64,000 nt of DNA from Clostridiaceae bacterium M8S5 (GCA_029227815.1 CP118523.1:2046001-2110000), one strand, 5' to 3'; numbered from the stretch's first letter, positions 33,836 to 42,418 are shown. Numbers and translations: made by a program. Notes: a model not told the origin generated them from the sequence alone.

Positions 33836-34429
33836 TTATTTAAGATACAAGCTTATCCTACTTTCCTTTATTCCATAGTTACTAGATAGGGCTTTGATTA
33901 AGCTTTCACTTTTTATCTTTTTTGTCTTTGAATTATCTTTATTGATGTTTATATTCACTTTTTCAATATTTATTTCATTGCTACTCTTTTTATGCCCCAT
34001 ATTTGTTAATAATATATTTAACGACTCCATATTAAAGTTATTATCATTATTTGAATCATCCTGTAACTTTATATCAATATTCTCTACTTTATATTTGCTA
34101 TTTGTTTCTACATATTTTGCAATATTATTTTTAATAATGCTGATATAGGTTTCTTTTATATATTCTTTTTGACTTTCACTATATTTTTCATCCTTTTTTA
34201 TGTTGTACTCCGAATAAGCATCTAACTGTTTATAGCATTTATTAGTTATATATAAATCTCCCTTTATTGCTACTACTATTGGTCTTATTATTACGATAAT
34301 TAAGACTAACCCTACTATAATCTTTACATATTTTTTAAAGCTATTATTAGGTAAAAGGCTCTCTAGCATAATTAAAAATATAACTACAAATACAATATTA
34401 ATAACCCATGTTTTAAGTACTTCTCCCAT
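33836..34429 (-). CDS. spoIIIAF: Stage III sporulation protein AF
   Basis: Two N-terminal membrane helices (WVINIVFVVIFLIMLESLLP and KYVKIIVGLVLIIVIIRPIV) are followed by a cytoplasmic or intermembrane alpha/beta domain resembling the ring domains of the channel, as known for SpoIIIAF. The 197 residues are of normal length. The segment around 125-165 is low-complexity, rich in Asn/Lys/Asp. It lies between spoIIIAE and spoIIIAG with 8- and 20-base gaps. Confidence 0.93.
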   Translation of the reverse strand: MGEVLKTWVINIVFVVIFLIMLESLLPNNSFKKYVKIIVGLVLIIVIIRPIVVAIKGDLYITNKCYKQLDAYSEYNIKKDEKYSESQKEYIKETYISIIKNNIAKYVETNSKYKVENIDIKLQDDSNNDNNFNMESLNILLTNMGHKKSSNEINIEKVNININKDNSKTKKIKSESLIKALSSNYGIKESRISLYLK

Positions 34430-34437
34430 GTTATCAC

Positions 34438-35628
34438 CTACCTTAACATTAGTGTCATTTTGCCTGCTGTTATAATAATGGTTATTGTTATGAAAAACAT
34501 AAGTGCTACTGATATAACTGCTGCTAATACAAGCACAAATGCTTTACTTATTTCTCCTATACTATTTACAAGTTTTTCGTCTGCTATAGGTTGTACTATT
34601 GCAGCGGTGAGTTTATATACTAATATCAACGCCATTATCTTTATACAAGGTATGATACATATAATGAAAAGTGTTATCAGACCTATAACTCCTATAGCAT
34701 TTTTTAGTAACATTGAACACCCTATAACTGTATCAACCGCCTCTGTAATATATCCACCAACTATAGGTATAAAACTATCTATTGCAAACTTGGCTGTTCT
34801 AATAGTTATCCCGTCAACCTTTGCTGCTGTCATTCCTTGAATGGATAATATTCCTACAAATATAGTAAAGCAAACTCCTATAATAAGAACACTCACTTGC
34901 TTCATTAACTGTGCAAGCTTAGAGATTTGTACTTTGCTTGAGATATTATTTATCAGTCCTATAATTGACGAAAAATATATCAGTGGTATTATTATTTCTT
35001 TGATTATTACACTTATTGTTGTCATTGTTCCTAAAATAATGGGCTGAAATATAGCAGAACTTGAAATACCACCCATAGCAGCTAACAATACCATCATAGT
35101 TGGAAATAATGCTTGCATAAATGAAACCATCTGATCTATTGCTTCTTTCCCTATTCTAATACCATCAATGCAACTGCTTATAACTATACCTATAATTATT
35201 ATGTAGCATGAAATATAAGCTATTTCACTTATTGAATTGTCATTAAATGCACTACGTAAATTAGTCATAATAGAGCAAATAATAGCTATTATCAATAATT
35301 TTACTAATAAAGATATATTGTTTCTTACTTCATTAAATATCATATGAAGCAGTCCTTTTAAAATCTCCCCTGCGTCTAGTACCTGTTCTCCTTTAATTAA
35401 TGAAAATATGTACTGTTTAAAATTTATCTTTGGCAAGTAGTTATCTTTTTGTGTATTTACATCTTTTATTTGCTTTATTAACTCATCTAAATTCAAATTT
35501 TTTAATTGCTTATTTATAATTCCCTCTGTAGTATCCTTTAACACACCATTATCTTCACTTGAATATGAAGTAGTCATAGAGAGTATAATTACAAAAAAAC
35601 AAATTATTAAAAAGCATATTCTTTTCAT
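34438..35628 (-). CDS. spoIIIAE: Stage III sporulation protein AE
   Basis: Large polytopic membrane protein of the SpoIIIA channel, resembling permease-like parts of secretion systems. A cleavable-looking N-terminal segment (ICFLIICFFVIILSMTTSYS) precedes about seven to eight membrane helices, including the conserved FPTMMVLLAAMGGISSSAIF and FAIDSFIPIVGGYITEAVDT. The 396 residues fit the family. Confidence 0.95.
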   Translation of the reverse strand: MKRICFLIICFFVIILSMTTSYSSEDNGVLKDTTEGIINKQLKNLNLDELIKQIKDVNTQKDNYLPKINFKQYIFSLIKGEQVLDAGEILKGLLHMIFNEVRNNISLLVKLLIIAIICSIMTNLRSAFNDNSISEIAYISCYIIIIGIVISSCIDGIRIGKEAIDQMVSFMQALFPTMMVLLAAMGGISSSAIFQPIILGTMTTISVIIKEIIIPLIYFSSIIGLINNISSKVQISKLAQLMKQVSVLIIGVCFTIFVGILSIQGMTAAKVDGITIRTAKFAIDSFIPIVGGYITEAVDTVIGCSMLLKNAIGVIGLITLFIICIIPCIKIMALILVYKLTAAIVQPIADEKLVNSIGEISKAFVLVLAAVISVALMFFITITIIITAGKMTLMLR

Positions 35629-35638
35629 TTTTATCCCC

Positions 35639-36025
35639 TTACGGTATTATATCTACTATCATATCTATAACACCTACAAATATTGGTATTGATATAGCCA
35701 TAATAAGAACCTTTCCAGCTAATTCGATTTTATGAGCTATAGCATTTTGCTTAGCATCTTTAGCAATTTGTGCAGCAAACTCTGCTATATATGATATACC
35801 CACTATCTTTAATATCACGGTAGTATACAAAAAATCTATATTAACTTTACTTGCTAAATCTCCTAACGTTTCAATTACGTATTCTAGTTTACTAATGATC
35901 ATAAAAAATATTAATAATCCTGTTGCAATACTAATATACAATGACATTTCACTTTTCTGCTCGTTTAACAACACTGCTAAAATTGTAGCAATTATACCTA
36001 ATCCTGCAATTTGAAATATCTCCAT
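35639..36025 (-). CDS. spoIIIAD: Stage III sporulation protein AD
   Basis: Small membrane protein of the channel with four helices (GLGIIATILAVLLNEQKSEM, LYISIATGLLIFFMIISKLE, the IVGISYIAEFAAQIAKDA block and a last helix LIMAISIPIFVGVIDMIV). The conserved QIAKDAKQNAIAHKIELAGK motif is present. The 128 residues are normal. It follows spoIIIAC by 12 bases. Confidence 0.96.
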   Translation of the reverse strand: MEIFQIAGLGIIATILAVLLNEQKSEMSLYISIATGLLIFFMIISKLEYVIETLGDLASKVNIDFLYTTVILKIVGISYIAEFAAQIAKDAKQNAIAHKIELAGKVLIMAISIPIFVGVIDMIVDIIP

Positions 36026-36037
36026 ATCTTAACCTCT

Positions 36038-36235
36038 TTAATATAGTTTGAAAACTGTCTTAACTTCGTTGAATAGTTTACTTATCATTCCAATTACCAT
36101 TGTAAGAACAACTACTAGTCCTGCTATAGTTGTTATCATTGCATGATCTTCACTACCAGCTTTTTTAAGTACTTGGTTAAGTACAGCTATTAAAATTCCT
36201 ATTCCTGCAATTTTAAATATTATATCTATTCCCAT
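36038..36235 (-). CDS. spoIIIAC: Stage III sporulation protein AC
   Basis: Two-helix membrane protein of 65 residues, related to the first half of SpoIIIAD. It contains MGIDIIFKIAGIGILIAVLN, a conserved QVLKKAGSEDHAM stretch and a second helix. I choose ATG 36235 since AAGGAG lies eight bases upstream; a GTG three codons earlier sits too close to that site. Confidence 0.95.
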   Translation of the reverse strand: MGIDIIFKIAGIGILIAVLNQVLKKAGSEDHAMITTIAGLVVVLTMVIGMISKLFNEVKTVFKLY

Positions 36236-36254
36236 TTTTAGCACTCCTTTTCAT

Positions 36255-36779
36255 TTATATTAGTACTATAATTATGCCAACACCTATCAAGACACCTAGT
36301 TTATTGTATAGCTTTTCATTTATTTTCATTTCCTCTTTCGCATCTTCTATTTGGTGTATTACTTGTTCATGCAATGCATTTAGGTGCTTTTTTTGATCTA
36401 ACCTATTTGAAATACCTATAATAGAACCTATTGATAAAAATATTTCTTTGTCATCATTATTTAATGCTATGTTATTAATGCTTTTTTCTATGCTTTTTTT
36501 AAAGCTCGTCATTACATCTATATACTCTCTATCTTCAAGCATCATTGCAATATCTTTATATATATATGAAAAATCTTTATTGCATTTATTGTAAACATTC
36601 ATCAATGCTTCTGTTAATGGATTTGACATGCATACTATCTCTGTCTCCAATATTCTAATAGAACTTAATAAAACATTTAGATTCTTAACTCTTAATCTAT
36701 ATCTGGTACCCTTTTTATATCCCAATAAGCTACAAGATATAACTACCATCAGGCTGCCTAATATTTTTATTATCCACAT
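36255..36779 (-). CDS. spoIIIAB: Stage III sporulation protein AB
   Basis: Helical membrane protein resembling GspF-type secretion components. N-terminal helix IIKILGSLMVVISCSLLGY, a basic GTRYRLRVKNLNVLLSSIRI segment, the EIVCMSNPLTEAL motif and a C-terminal helix LGVLIGVGIIIVLI are all family features. The 174 residues match. Its first 50 bases overlap the 3' end of spoIIIAA, an unusually deep overlap for this operon. Confidence 0.95.
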   Translation of the reverse strand: MWIIKILGSLMVVISCSLLGYKKGTRYRLRVKNLNVLLSSIRILETEIVCMSNPLTEALMNVYNKCNKDFSYIYKDIAMMLEDREYIDVMTSFKKSIEKSINNIALNNDDKEIFLSIGSIIGISNRLDQKKHLNALHEQVIHQIEDAKEEMKINEKLYNKLGVLIGVGIIIVLI

Positions 36780-37800
36780 TGTACTTCTCCTTTTTTTTGA
36801 TATATTGATTATGCGCCAAATTAATTATCTTCTTTACGGTACCAACGCCTTTAGAATTGTCTAATATTATAATTTTTTGAAATATATTTTCTTTAATTAT
36901 TTGATTTAAATACGGCTTGTTCATAACATCCTCTAAACTCTCTCCATGGACTGTAGCTACTAGCTTTACTCCAGCCTTTAAAGCTTCATGTATTGCATCT
37001 ATATCACTTTTAGAACCCAATTCGTCTGTTGCAATCACTTGTGGAGACATAGACCTTATTAACATCATAATTCCCTCGTATTTAGGACATGATGAAAGTA
37101 TATCTGTTCTAACTCCTAAATTCATTTGGGCTATTCCTTTATGCACTCCTGATATTTCCATTCTTTCATCTAAAACCCCAACCCTCAAACCTTTAAAATT
37201 TATGCTACCTACTCCATCGCTAATATTCCTAATTAAATCTCTGAGTATAGTAGTCTTTCCACACTTTGGAGGAGAAACTATTAATGTGTGATAAATCGTT
37301 TTATCATCTTTAATAACATAAGGTAAAATCTTATCTGATGCTCCTATTATCTCTTTTGATATTCTAATATTTAAAGATGTTATATCCTTGATTGTTTCAA
37401 CCATATTATTTGAGTATATTGCGCTCCCTACAAGCCCTACTCTATGTCCACTTTTAAGGGTTATAAATCCTCTTTTTATATCTTCTTCGTGCGCATATAT
37501 AGAATGGTTGCAACAAAATTGAAATGTCTTGTAAACTTCTTCTTTACTCACGATATACGCATCTTCGTTAAAACTAGAGTGTAGTATACTATTTTTATCT
37601 ACAAAATAATCTATTGCACCTTTACATAATATCAATGGTTGATTTACTCTTAATCTAATTTCTTCAAATGATTCTTTGTCCACAAAAGAGATATTTTTAA
37701 GTATCTGCCTGATTTCAATATCAATATAATTTAGAACATCATCAAATCTCGTATGTTCATTTGTTTTTCTTTTAAAATTTATATTATTTATACTATTCAT
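36730..37800 (-). CDS. spoIIIAA: Stage III sporulation protein AA, secretion-type ATPase
   Basis: Motor ATPase of the SpoIIIA channel, related to GspE-type secretion ATPases. Walker A SPPKCGKTTILRDLI and the Asp-box VIATDELGSKSDIDAIHEAL are intact, with EIRLRVNQPLIL in the N-terminal domain and GVKLVATVHGESLEDVM near the end. The C-terminus runs about 20 residues beyond the usual end and overlaps spoIIIAB by 50 bases. Ribosome site AAAGGAG. It is the first gene of spoIIIAA-AH, all eight of which are present in order. A strong hairpin separates it from the upstream peptide gene. Confidence 0.96.
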   Translation of the reverse strand: MNSINNINFKRKTNEHTRFDDVLNYIDIEIRQILKNISFVDKESFEEIRLRVNQPLILCKGAIDYFVDKNSILHSSFNEDAYIVSKEEVYKTFQFCCNHSIYAHEEDIKRGFITLKSGHRVGLVGSAIYSNNMVETIKDITSLNIRISKEIIGASDKILPYVIKDDKTIYHTLIVSPPKCGKTTILRDLIRNISDGVGSINFKGLRVGVLDERMEISGVHKGIAQMNLGVRTDILSSCPKYEGIMMLIRSMSPQVIATDELGSKSDIDAIHEALKAGVKLVATVHGESLEDVMNKPYLNQIIKENIFQKIIILDNSKGVGTVKKIINLAHNQYIKKKEKYNVDNKNIRQPDGSYIL

Positions 37801-37862
37801 AACTTGTCTCTCCTTTGTATAATAATATTATGTTTAGACATACATTATGCACATTTTTTAAT

Positions 37863-37909
37863 ATAATAAAAAAGGATATCTCAAATCACAAGACATCCTT
37901 TTTTATTAT
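37863..37909. terminator. Strong bidirectional terminator upstream of spoIIIAA
   Basis: Perfect 15-bp outer stem ATAATAAAAAAGGAT / ATCCTTTTTTATTAT with inner TC/GA pairing, A-run before and T-run after. It terminates transcription from the Cys-peptide gene upstream and isolates the spoIIIA promoter region. Confidence 0.85.
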
Positions 37910-38034
37910 ATATAAAGGTATATTAAATGAAATTTTTGTTAAATAACTTTAATTCAAAAAATTATTTTCTTCAGGGTTACAATAATATTCACACTTTAGT
38001 AGCGTACAACAATGCTTATTGATTAGTTTATATT

Positions 38035-38163
38035 TTAATAAGGTCTTACTATTTTGATATAATCACTAAAGAAACTATATTTTCCATATCCACAATAACA
38101 AGAACAATCTGCTTTGCTAAGACTCAATGAATCTTTATTTTTTTTTCTTAGTAATTTTTTCAT
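38035..38163 (-). CDS. Small Cys-rich peptide, RiPP precursor-like
   Basis: A 42-residue frame with start ATG 38163 and GGGGGTG seven bases upstream. It has a basic leader-like start (MKKLLRKKNKDSLSLSKA), then a DCSCYCGYG core with CxCxC spacing, and an aromatic tail ending IVRPY. A related frame with the same pattern lies 170 bases upstream. The form recalls clostridial Cys-rich bacteriocin-type precursors that travel with radical SAM/SPASM maturases. No such enzyme is adjacent; the nearest is at 12-13.5 kb. No transporter or peptidase gene lies beside it. Function is unknown and the family call is by resemblance only. Confidence 0.6.
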   Translation of the reverse strand: MKKLLRKKNKDSLSLSKADCSCYCGYGKYSFFSDYIKIVRPY

Positions 38164-38315
38164 AATACACCCCCTTTAAGCCTTCAATTATATTTGTTAA
38201 TTCACTTATAAGATTATTTAACAAAGCATTTTGTTTCCAGTTTAGTTTAAACGTTAATAAAACCAACTACCCAACATAACAAATAAGTTTAGGTAGCTGG
38301 TTTATTTAAAATTAT

Positions 38316-38370
38316 ATATACACTGACCTATAGATATTAATAGCTTTTATATCTATAGGTCAGTGTATAT
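38316..38370. repeat. Perfect 22-bp inverted repeat
   Basis: ATATACACTGACCTATAGAT-AT at 38316-38337 is perfectly complementary to 38349-38370 with an 11-base loop. The arm at 38337 contains the last base of the stop codon of the degraded Cys-peptide frame, so the hairpin covers that gene's 3' end. There is no U-run, so it may stabilise the RNA or serve as a DNA-level palindrome rather than a simple terminator. Confidence 0.85.
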
Positions 38371-38468
38371 TCAAGTACACTTTTTCTTTCAAACTCGCAG
38401 ATGCATTTGCAATATGGTCTACATAAAACTAAAGAACGTTTGTTAGCCCTCTTTATAAGTTTCTACAT
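38337..38468 (-). pseudogene. Second Cys-rich peptide gene with a stop at codon 2
   Basis: A strong ribosome site GGAGG precedes ATG 38468, but codon 2 is TAG. From codon 3 the frame reads KLIKRANKRSLVLCRPYCKC then ICEFERKSVLEY and ends at 38337. Its leader (K-L-I/L-K/R-x-x-N-K-x-S-L) and its CxCxC core match the intact peptide at 38035-38163, where codon 2 is AAA. One base change (AAG or AAA to TAG) would explain the break. Thus this is a recently inactivated paralogue, unless the TAG is read through or a sequencing error. Confidence 0.65.
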
Positions 38469-38540
38469 ATTAAATCCTCCTATTAATTTTTGTTGAACTA
38501 ATCTTCCCTCCTTTATTTGTAAAATGAATATATGCATAAA

Positions 38541-38566
38541 AAAAATCAGGGGCAAGCCTGATTTTT
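38541..38566 (-). terminator. Terminator after the acidic protein gene
   Basis: Stem AAAATCAGG/CCTGATTTT with a 6-base loop, followed by TTTATGC on the minus strand and overlapping the stop codon. Confidence 0.75.
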
Positions 38567-38873
38567 ATTCGTCACATTCGCATATATGATCTTCGTCACA
38601 TTCACAATCACAAATATCATCATAATATTCGTCATCATCATATTCATCATCGCCATATATATCATCTTCTACATCTGATAAATCTTCATCCATAAATTCA
38701 ATATATTCAGCCATATCATCATATTGGTCTTGTAAATCATCCATAGCATCAGCTATATCTTCTAATGCATCAATAATCTTAACTAATAATTTACCTTCTT
38801 TAGTAGAATCATCTACTCCTAACCCCTCTGCTAAACCTTGTAAATAACTTACTTTTTCGTATAAATAGTTCAT
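38565..38873 (-). CDS. Acidic CD1247-like protein with Cys-rich tail
   Basis: A 102-residue protein whose first 75 residues (MNYLYEKVSYLQGLAEGLGV, then KLLVKIIDALEDIADAMDDL) resemble the N-terminal domain named after Clostridioides difficile CD1247. It forms predicted amphipathic helices. The tail is extremely acidic and ends with DDICDCECDEDHICECDE, five cysteines among acidic residues, suitable for metal binding. I choose ATG 38873 with AAGGAGG upstream. It lies between efp and spoIIIA, as in other Clostridia. Function is not known. Confidence 0.75.
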   Translation of the reverse strand: MNYLYEKVSYLQGLAEGLGVDDSTKEGKLLVKIIDALEDIADAMDDLQDQYDDMAEYIEFMDEDLSDVEDDIYGDDEYDDDEYYDDICDCECDEDHICECDE

Positions 38874-38910
38874 ATTATCCTCCTTTTTCACTTTATTGTA
38901 TTATTATAAC

Positions 38911-39468
38911 CTAAACTCTTGATAGATACTCACTAGTTCTTGTATCTATTTTGATAACATCCCCAATGTTAACAAACAAAGGAACATTAACTACAGCACC
39001 AGTTTCAACTGTAGCTGGTTTATTAGCACCAGTAGCTGTATCACCTTTAACTCCAGGTTCTGTATGTGTTACCTCTAACTCTACAAAATTCGGAGCATCT
39101 ATCTGGAATGGTTTTCCTTCATAAAACTTCATAGTTGCATTTTCGTTTTCTTTTAAGAATTTAATAGCTTCCTCAACTTGATCATAATTTAAAGCTATTT
39201 GATCATATGTTTCATTATCCATAAAATAGTATAATTCACCGTCATTATATAAATATTGCATTTCCTTAGTCTCTATATGAGCTTTTGGATATTTATCATT
39301 TGGATTAAATGTATCTTCTTTTATAGCACCAGTCTTTAGGTTTTTTATTTTAGCCCTTACGAAAGCAGCTCCTTTTCCCGGTTTTACATGTTGAAAATCA
39401 ATTATTTGATAAATATTTCCATCCATTTCTAAAGTTAGTCCTTTTTTAAAACTACCTGCTGAAATCAT
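38911..39468 (-). CDS. efp: Translation elongation factor P
   Basis: Relieves ribosome stalling at consecutive prolines. Three beta-barrel domains are covered: [20 protein letters not shown], the loop with the modifiable residue in [20 protein letters not shown], and the C-terminal [20 protein letters not shown] followed by [21 protein letters not shown] choose ATG 39468 with AGGAGG before it; 15 extra upstream residues are hydrophobic and not family-like. The length of 185 residues is standard. Confidence 0.97.
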   Translation of the reverse strand: MISAGSFKKGLTLEMDGNIYQIIDFQHVKPGKGAAFVRAKIKNLKTGAIKEDTFNPNDKYPKAHIETKEMQYLYNDGELYYFMDNETYDQIALNYDQVEEAIKFLKENENATMKFYEGKPFQIDAPNFVELEVTHTEPGVKGDTATGANKPATVETGAVVNVPLFVNIGDVIKIDTRTSEYLSRV

Positions 39469-39525
39469 TATTAAACCTCCTAAAAATAAATATATACATA
39501 TGCCTTTTAGCATTATATAACTAAA

Positions 39526-39963
39526 CTATATTAACTGACTAATTGCATCAATAGCCACCAAATATCCAATGTATCCCAAACCACATATTTGACCAGTACA
39601 AACTTCAGCTGTCAATGATTTATGTCTAAATTCTTCCCTTTTATGTATATTGGACAAATGCACTTCTATTATTGGGATATCTAAAATCTCTATAGCATCT
39701 CTAATAGCAATACTATAATGTGTATATGCCGCTGGATTTATAACTATGCCATCATAATTACCCAATGCTTCTTGCAATCTAGTAACTATATCACCTTCTA
39801 TATTTGATTGGTAAAAATCCACGCACATATTCAGTTCATTAGCTTTATTTTTACAAAGCTTTTGTATTTCTTCTAAGCTTTTTATACCATAATGGTTTGA
39901 GTTTCTTTTTTTTAGCATGTTAATATTTGGTCCATTTATAATAAGTATTCTCTTTTTGATCAT
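39526..39963 (-). CDS. aroQ: Type II 3-dehydroquinate dehydratase
   Basis: Third step of the shikimate pathway. It shows IINGPNINMLKKRNSNHYG (the flexible lid with Arg and Tyr), FYQSNIEGDIVTRLQEA, GIVINPAAYTHYSIAIRDA and IEVHLSNIHKREEFRHKS, then CGLGYIGYLVAI. The expected active-site Tyr, His and Arg residues are all present. The 145 residues match. It lies between aroK and efp in one direction. Confidence 0.96.
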   Translation of the reverse strand: MIKKRILIINGPNINMLKKRNSNHYGIKSLEEIQKLCKNKANELNMCVDFYQSNIEGDIVTRLQEALGNYDGIVINPAAYTHYSIAIRDAIEILDIPIIEVHLSNIHKREEFRHKSLTAEVCTGQICGLGYIGYLVAIDAISQLI

Positions 39964-40030
39964 TCCTATTCTCCTATTCCTATTCTATACTACCATATTT
40001 ATATAGGTACAATCAATTAAAAATAGTATT

Positions 40031-40549
40031 TTAATATCTTGCATTTAACACCTTGCATATTTCATTTACTATTTGATTGTGTTTTTTATTATCTACATCT
40101 ATAGTTATATCTGCATTATTTTGATATATAGCCTCTCGTTTTTCCATTAAGCTCTTAACTTCATCCATCCAATTTTTCTTTTGTATTAAAGGTCTCTTTT
40201 TGTATGAATTTCTTAGATTATTACAGATGTTATCTACTGTACTTCTTAGATAAATAACAATGCCAATTTGTTTTAGATATTTTGTATTGTCTGGATTGAT
40301 TATAACTCCTCCTCCAGTTGATATTATAGAACTATGTTCATCAACCAATTCTTTAATCATTTTATGTTCTAATTCTCTGAAGTATTTCTCTCCATACCTT
40401 TTAAATATCTCAGTAATTGTTATGTTATTATTTTCTTCTATAAGGTCATCAGTATCTATAAACTTCATGTTTAATTTTTTAGCTAATCTTCTACCGTTTG
40501 TAGTTTTCCCACTACCCATAAATCCAATAAGAATTATGTTTTGTTTCAT
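40031..40549 (-). CDS. aroK: Shikimate kinase
   Basis: Phosphorylates shikimate with ATP. Walker A is IGFMGSGKTTNGRRLAKKL, followed by FIDTDDLIEE with the substrate-binding Asp, YFRELEHKMIKEL with the Arg-Glu pair, ISTGGGVI with the GGG motif, and the lid region RPLIQ. The length of 172 residues fits. ATG 40549 is my choice; a GTG just before it is equally possible. Only aroK and aroQ of the pathway are in the window. Confidence 0.95.
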   Translation of the reverse strand: MKQNIILIGFMGSGKTTNGRRLAKKLNMKFIDTDDLIEENNNITITEIFKRYGEKYFRELEHKMIKELVDEHSSIISTGGGVIINPDNTKYLKQIGIVIYLRSTVDNICNNLRNSYKKRPLIQKKNWMDEVKSLMEKREAIYQNNADITIDVDNKKHNQIVNEICKVLNARY

Positions 40550-40755
40550 CACTAAATCAGTCCTATCTCAAATAATATCTTTAAACCTTACTAAATCAAC
40601 ATAATACTTAATTATATCAATAATATAAAATATTATCAATATCAACCTCTATATATTACATTATTACTGATATTCTGAAGTATTATCCCTATATATATTA
40701 TGTATTTTAGAAGATGAGTATAGCACATTATGTCGATTTATATTTTTTTTGCTTA

Positions 40756-40854
40756 TTTTTGGATATATATGTTCTTTTTTTGGAGATTTTGATTAAAAAA
40801 TAAGTTAATTTTTGGTTTTATACTATTTTCATTTTAAGGAAATCATGATATAAT
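40756..40854 (+). promoter_or_regulatory. agr-locus promoter region with TTTTTGG repeats
   Basis: A good sigma-A-type promoter is visible: TTTTCA at 40826, 17 bases, then TATAAT at 40849 with an extended TG two bases before it. Upstream, TTTTTGG occurs at 40756 and again 21 bases on at 40777, and a third time at 40809. Two short direct repeats with a 21-base period are the layout of LytTR-type (AgrA-like) operators. The repeats are short in AT-rich DNA, so this part is weak. Confidence 0.4.
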
Positions 40855-40930
40855 TTATTATAATGATGCACAATCTCCATATTTATGTAATTTAGAGAGG
40901 TGACATCATAAATGAAGGGAGGAATTATTC

Positions 40931-41044
40931 ATGAAAAAAGGTTTGTTAGCAAAATTAGGCTTAACAGTTGGTTCACTTGCTGTTAATTCTGTTTCTCTTA
41001 TCCATGGTGAGCAAAAGGTTTGCCCAAAAGAATTATGTAAATAA
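40931..41044 (+). CDS. agrD: AgrD-like cyclic lactone autoinducer precursor
   Basis: A 37-residue peptide with the three-part AgrD plan. An amphipathic basic N-terminal leader (MKKGLLAKLGLTVGSLAV) is followed by a presumed signal segment around NSVSLIHGEQKV and a charged C-terminal part CPKELCK. GGGAGG lies seven bases before ATG. It is directly upstream of the histidine kinase and AgrB genes. The usual ring-forming Cys is not in its normal place: the candidate ring residues are Ser20/Ser22, giving a lactone, or Cys31 in the CPKEL part. The mature signal cannot be predicted with confidence. Confidence 0.8.
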   Translation: MKKGLLAKLGLTVGSLAVNSVSLIHGEQKVCPKELCK

Positions 41045-41077
41045 TCTTTACGAGTAATATGATGGTAGGTGGTATTT

Positions 41078-42418
41078 ATGGATTCATTCGAATATTTTTG
41101 TTGTGTAATCGAAAGTCTTATGATAATCACAATATACAATACTGTTTTTTATAATTATTTGCTTAAGCCTTTAATTTTACTTAAAACTTTAATATTTACT
41201 GCAGTATGTTCTGTTGTTATTTACTTCGTTACATTTGCTGTTCCATTTGGATTACATTCTTTTGTAGCAGTATCTTTTGCAATTTTACTAGTTTATATTT
41301 TAGATAGACATAATTCTTTTTTATCAGTATTTAAATTAACGTTGCTTATTTTTACAAGTTTTATTTGTTTAGAGATACTTTGTATTATAGCAATAAAACC
41401 TTTTAAAGATATTCATATAGATAATATTTTCGGTTTAGTTATATTATTTTCTAAGTTTCTAGTATTATTATTTGTTCGTAAATATAAAGAAAAGTTGAAA
41501 TTGGCAGATTTTATTAAAAATTTATCACTTGTAGATACTTATATTTTATCCTGTTTATTTATATTGGAAATATTATTTATAATAATTAATAGGTTTATGA
41601 CTCAATATGATAGCTATCTGATATTATATGAAATATTACTATTAACACTATTCTTAGGTTTTGTTTTAATAATATGTTTTAATTTTAAAAAGATTGTTAG
41701 ACTCGAAAAAATAAATCATAAGTATGTTGTTCAACAGGAACACATACATAACCTAGAGTCACTGGTTAGCATAGTTAGGAAAGAAAAGCATGATTTTGCG
41801 AATCACCTCAATACTATTAATGCAATATGTATCCTCAATAAACCTAATAGTGTTGATAGAATAAAAACTTATCTAAGCAAAATTGGCTCTAATATAAAAG
41901 TTGATTATCAAATGTGTGATAGTGGAAATGATTATTTAGATGGTTTACTTGCAGTTAAAAGCAACTTAGCTTATGAGCATAGAATAAAGTTTGATATGTG
42001 GTTCGAGATGCCACTAGATTTATTGGATATTGAAGATAGTGATTTAATCAGTATAGTTAGTAATATCGTTGATAATGGTCTAGAAGCTCTGATTACAAAT
42101 GACAATATACACAAGAAAAAAGTTATGACTATTTCAACGTATGTAGATAATGATATATATCATATTTCCGTTTCAAACAACGGTCCTCAAATCGAAGATT
42201 ATGCAATGAAAAATATGTTTAATAGAGGCTTTAGTACTAAGGCGTACAAGAAAAATGACCGTGGCTACGGACTTTATATAGTAAAAACCCTTATCGAAAG
42301 ATATGATGGAACACTTAGAGTAACAAGCAACGAGGATGAAACTCAGTTTCTTATAAAATTTAAGATTGAGGAGGAAAAGGTTGGACAAGTTCGCTCACAT
42401 GTTAACAAAGAAAATTAA
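41078..42418 (+). CDS. AgrC-like sensor histidine kinase
   Basis: Membrane sensor of the peptide made from AgrD. About six to seven membrane helices occupy residues 1-200. The cytoplasmic kinase has the phospho-acceptor His in RKEKHDFANHLNTINAI, as in AgrC/ComD-type GHKL kinases, the N-box SIVSNIVDNGLEALI and the G-box DRGYGLYIVKTLIERYDG. The 446 residues match AgrC. I choose ATG 41078 with AGGTGG five bases upstream. Its 3' end overlaps agrB by about 38 bases. A partner LytTR regulator gene is not in the window. Confidence 0.9.
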   Translation: MDSFEYFCCVIESLMIITIYNTVFYNYLLKPLILLKTLIFTAVCSVVIYFVTFAVPFGLHSFVAVSFAILLVYILDRHNSFLSVFKLTLLIFTSFICLEILCIIAIKPFKDIHIDNIFGLVILFSKFLVLLFVRKYKEKLKLADFIKNLSLVDTYILSCLFILEILFIIINRFMTQYDSYLILYEILLLTLFLGFVLIICFNFKKIVRLEKINHKYVVQQEHIHNLESLVSIVRKEKHDFANHLNTINAICILNKPNSVDRIKTYLSKIGSNIKVDYQMCDSGNDYLDGLLAVKSNLAYEHRIKFDMWFEMPLDLLDIEDSDLISIVSNIVDNGLEALITNDNIHKKKVMTISTYVDNDIYHISVSNNGPQIEDYAMKNMFNRGFSTKAYKKNDRGYGLYIVKTLIERYDGTLRVTSNEDETQFLIKFKIEEEKVGQVRSHVNKEN

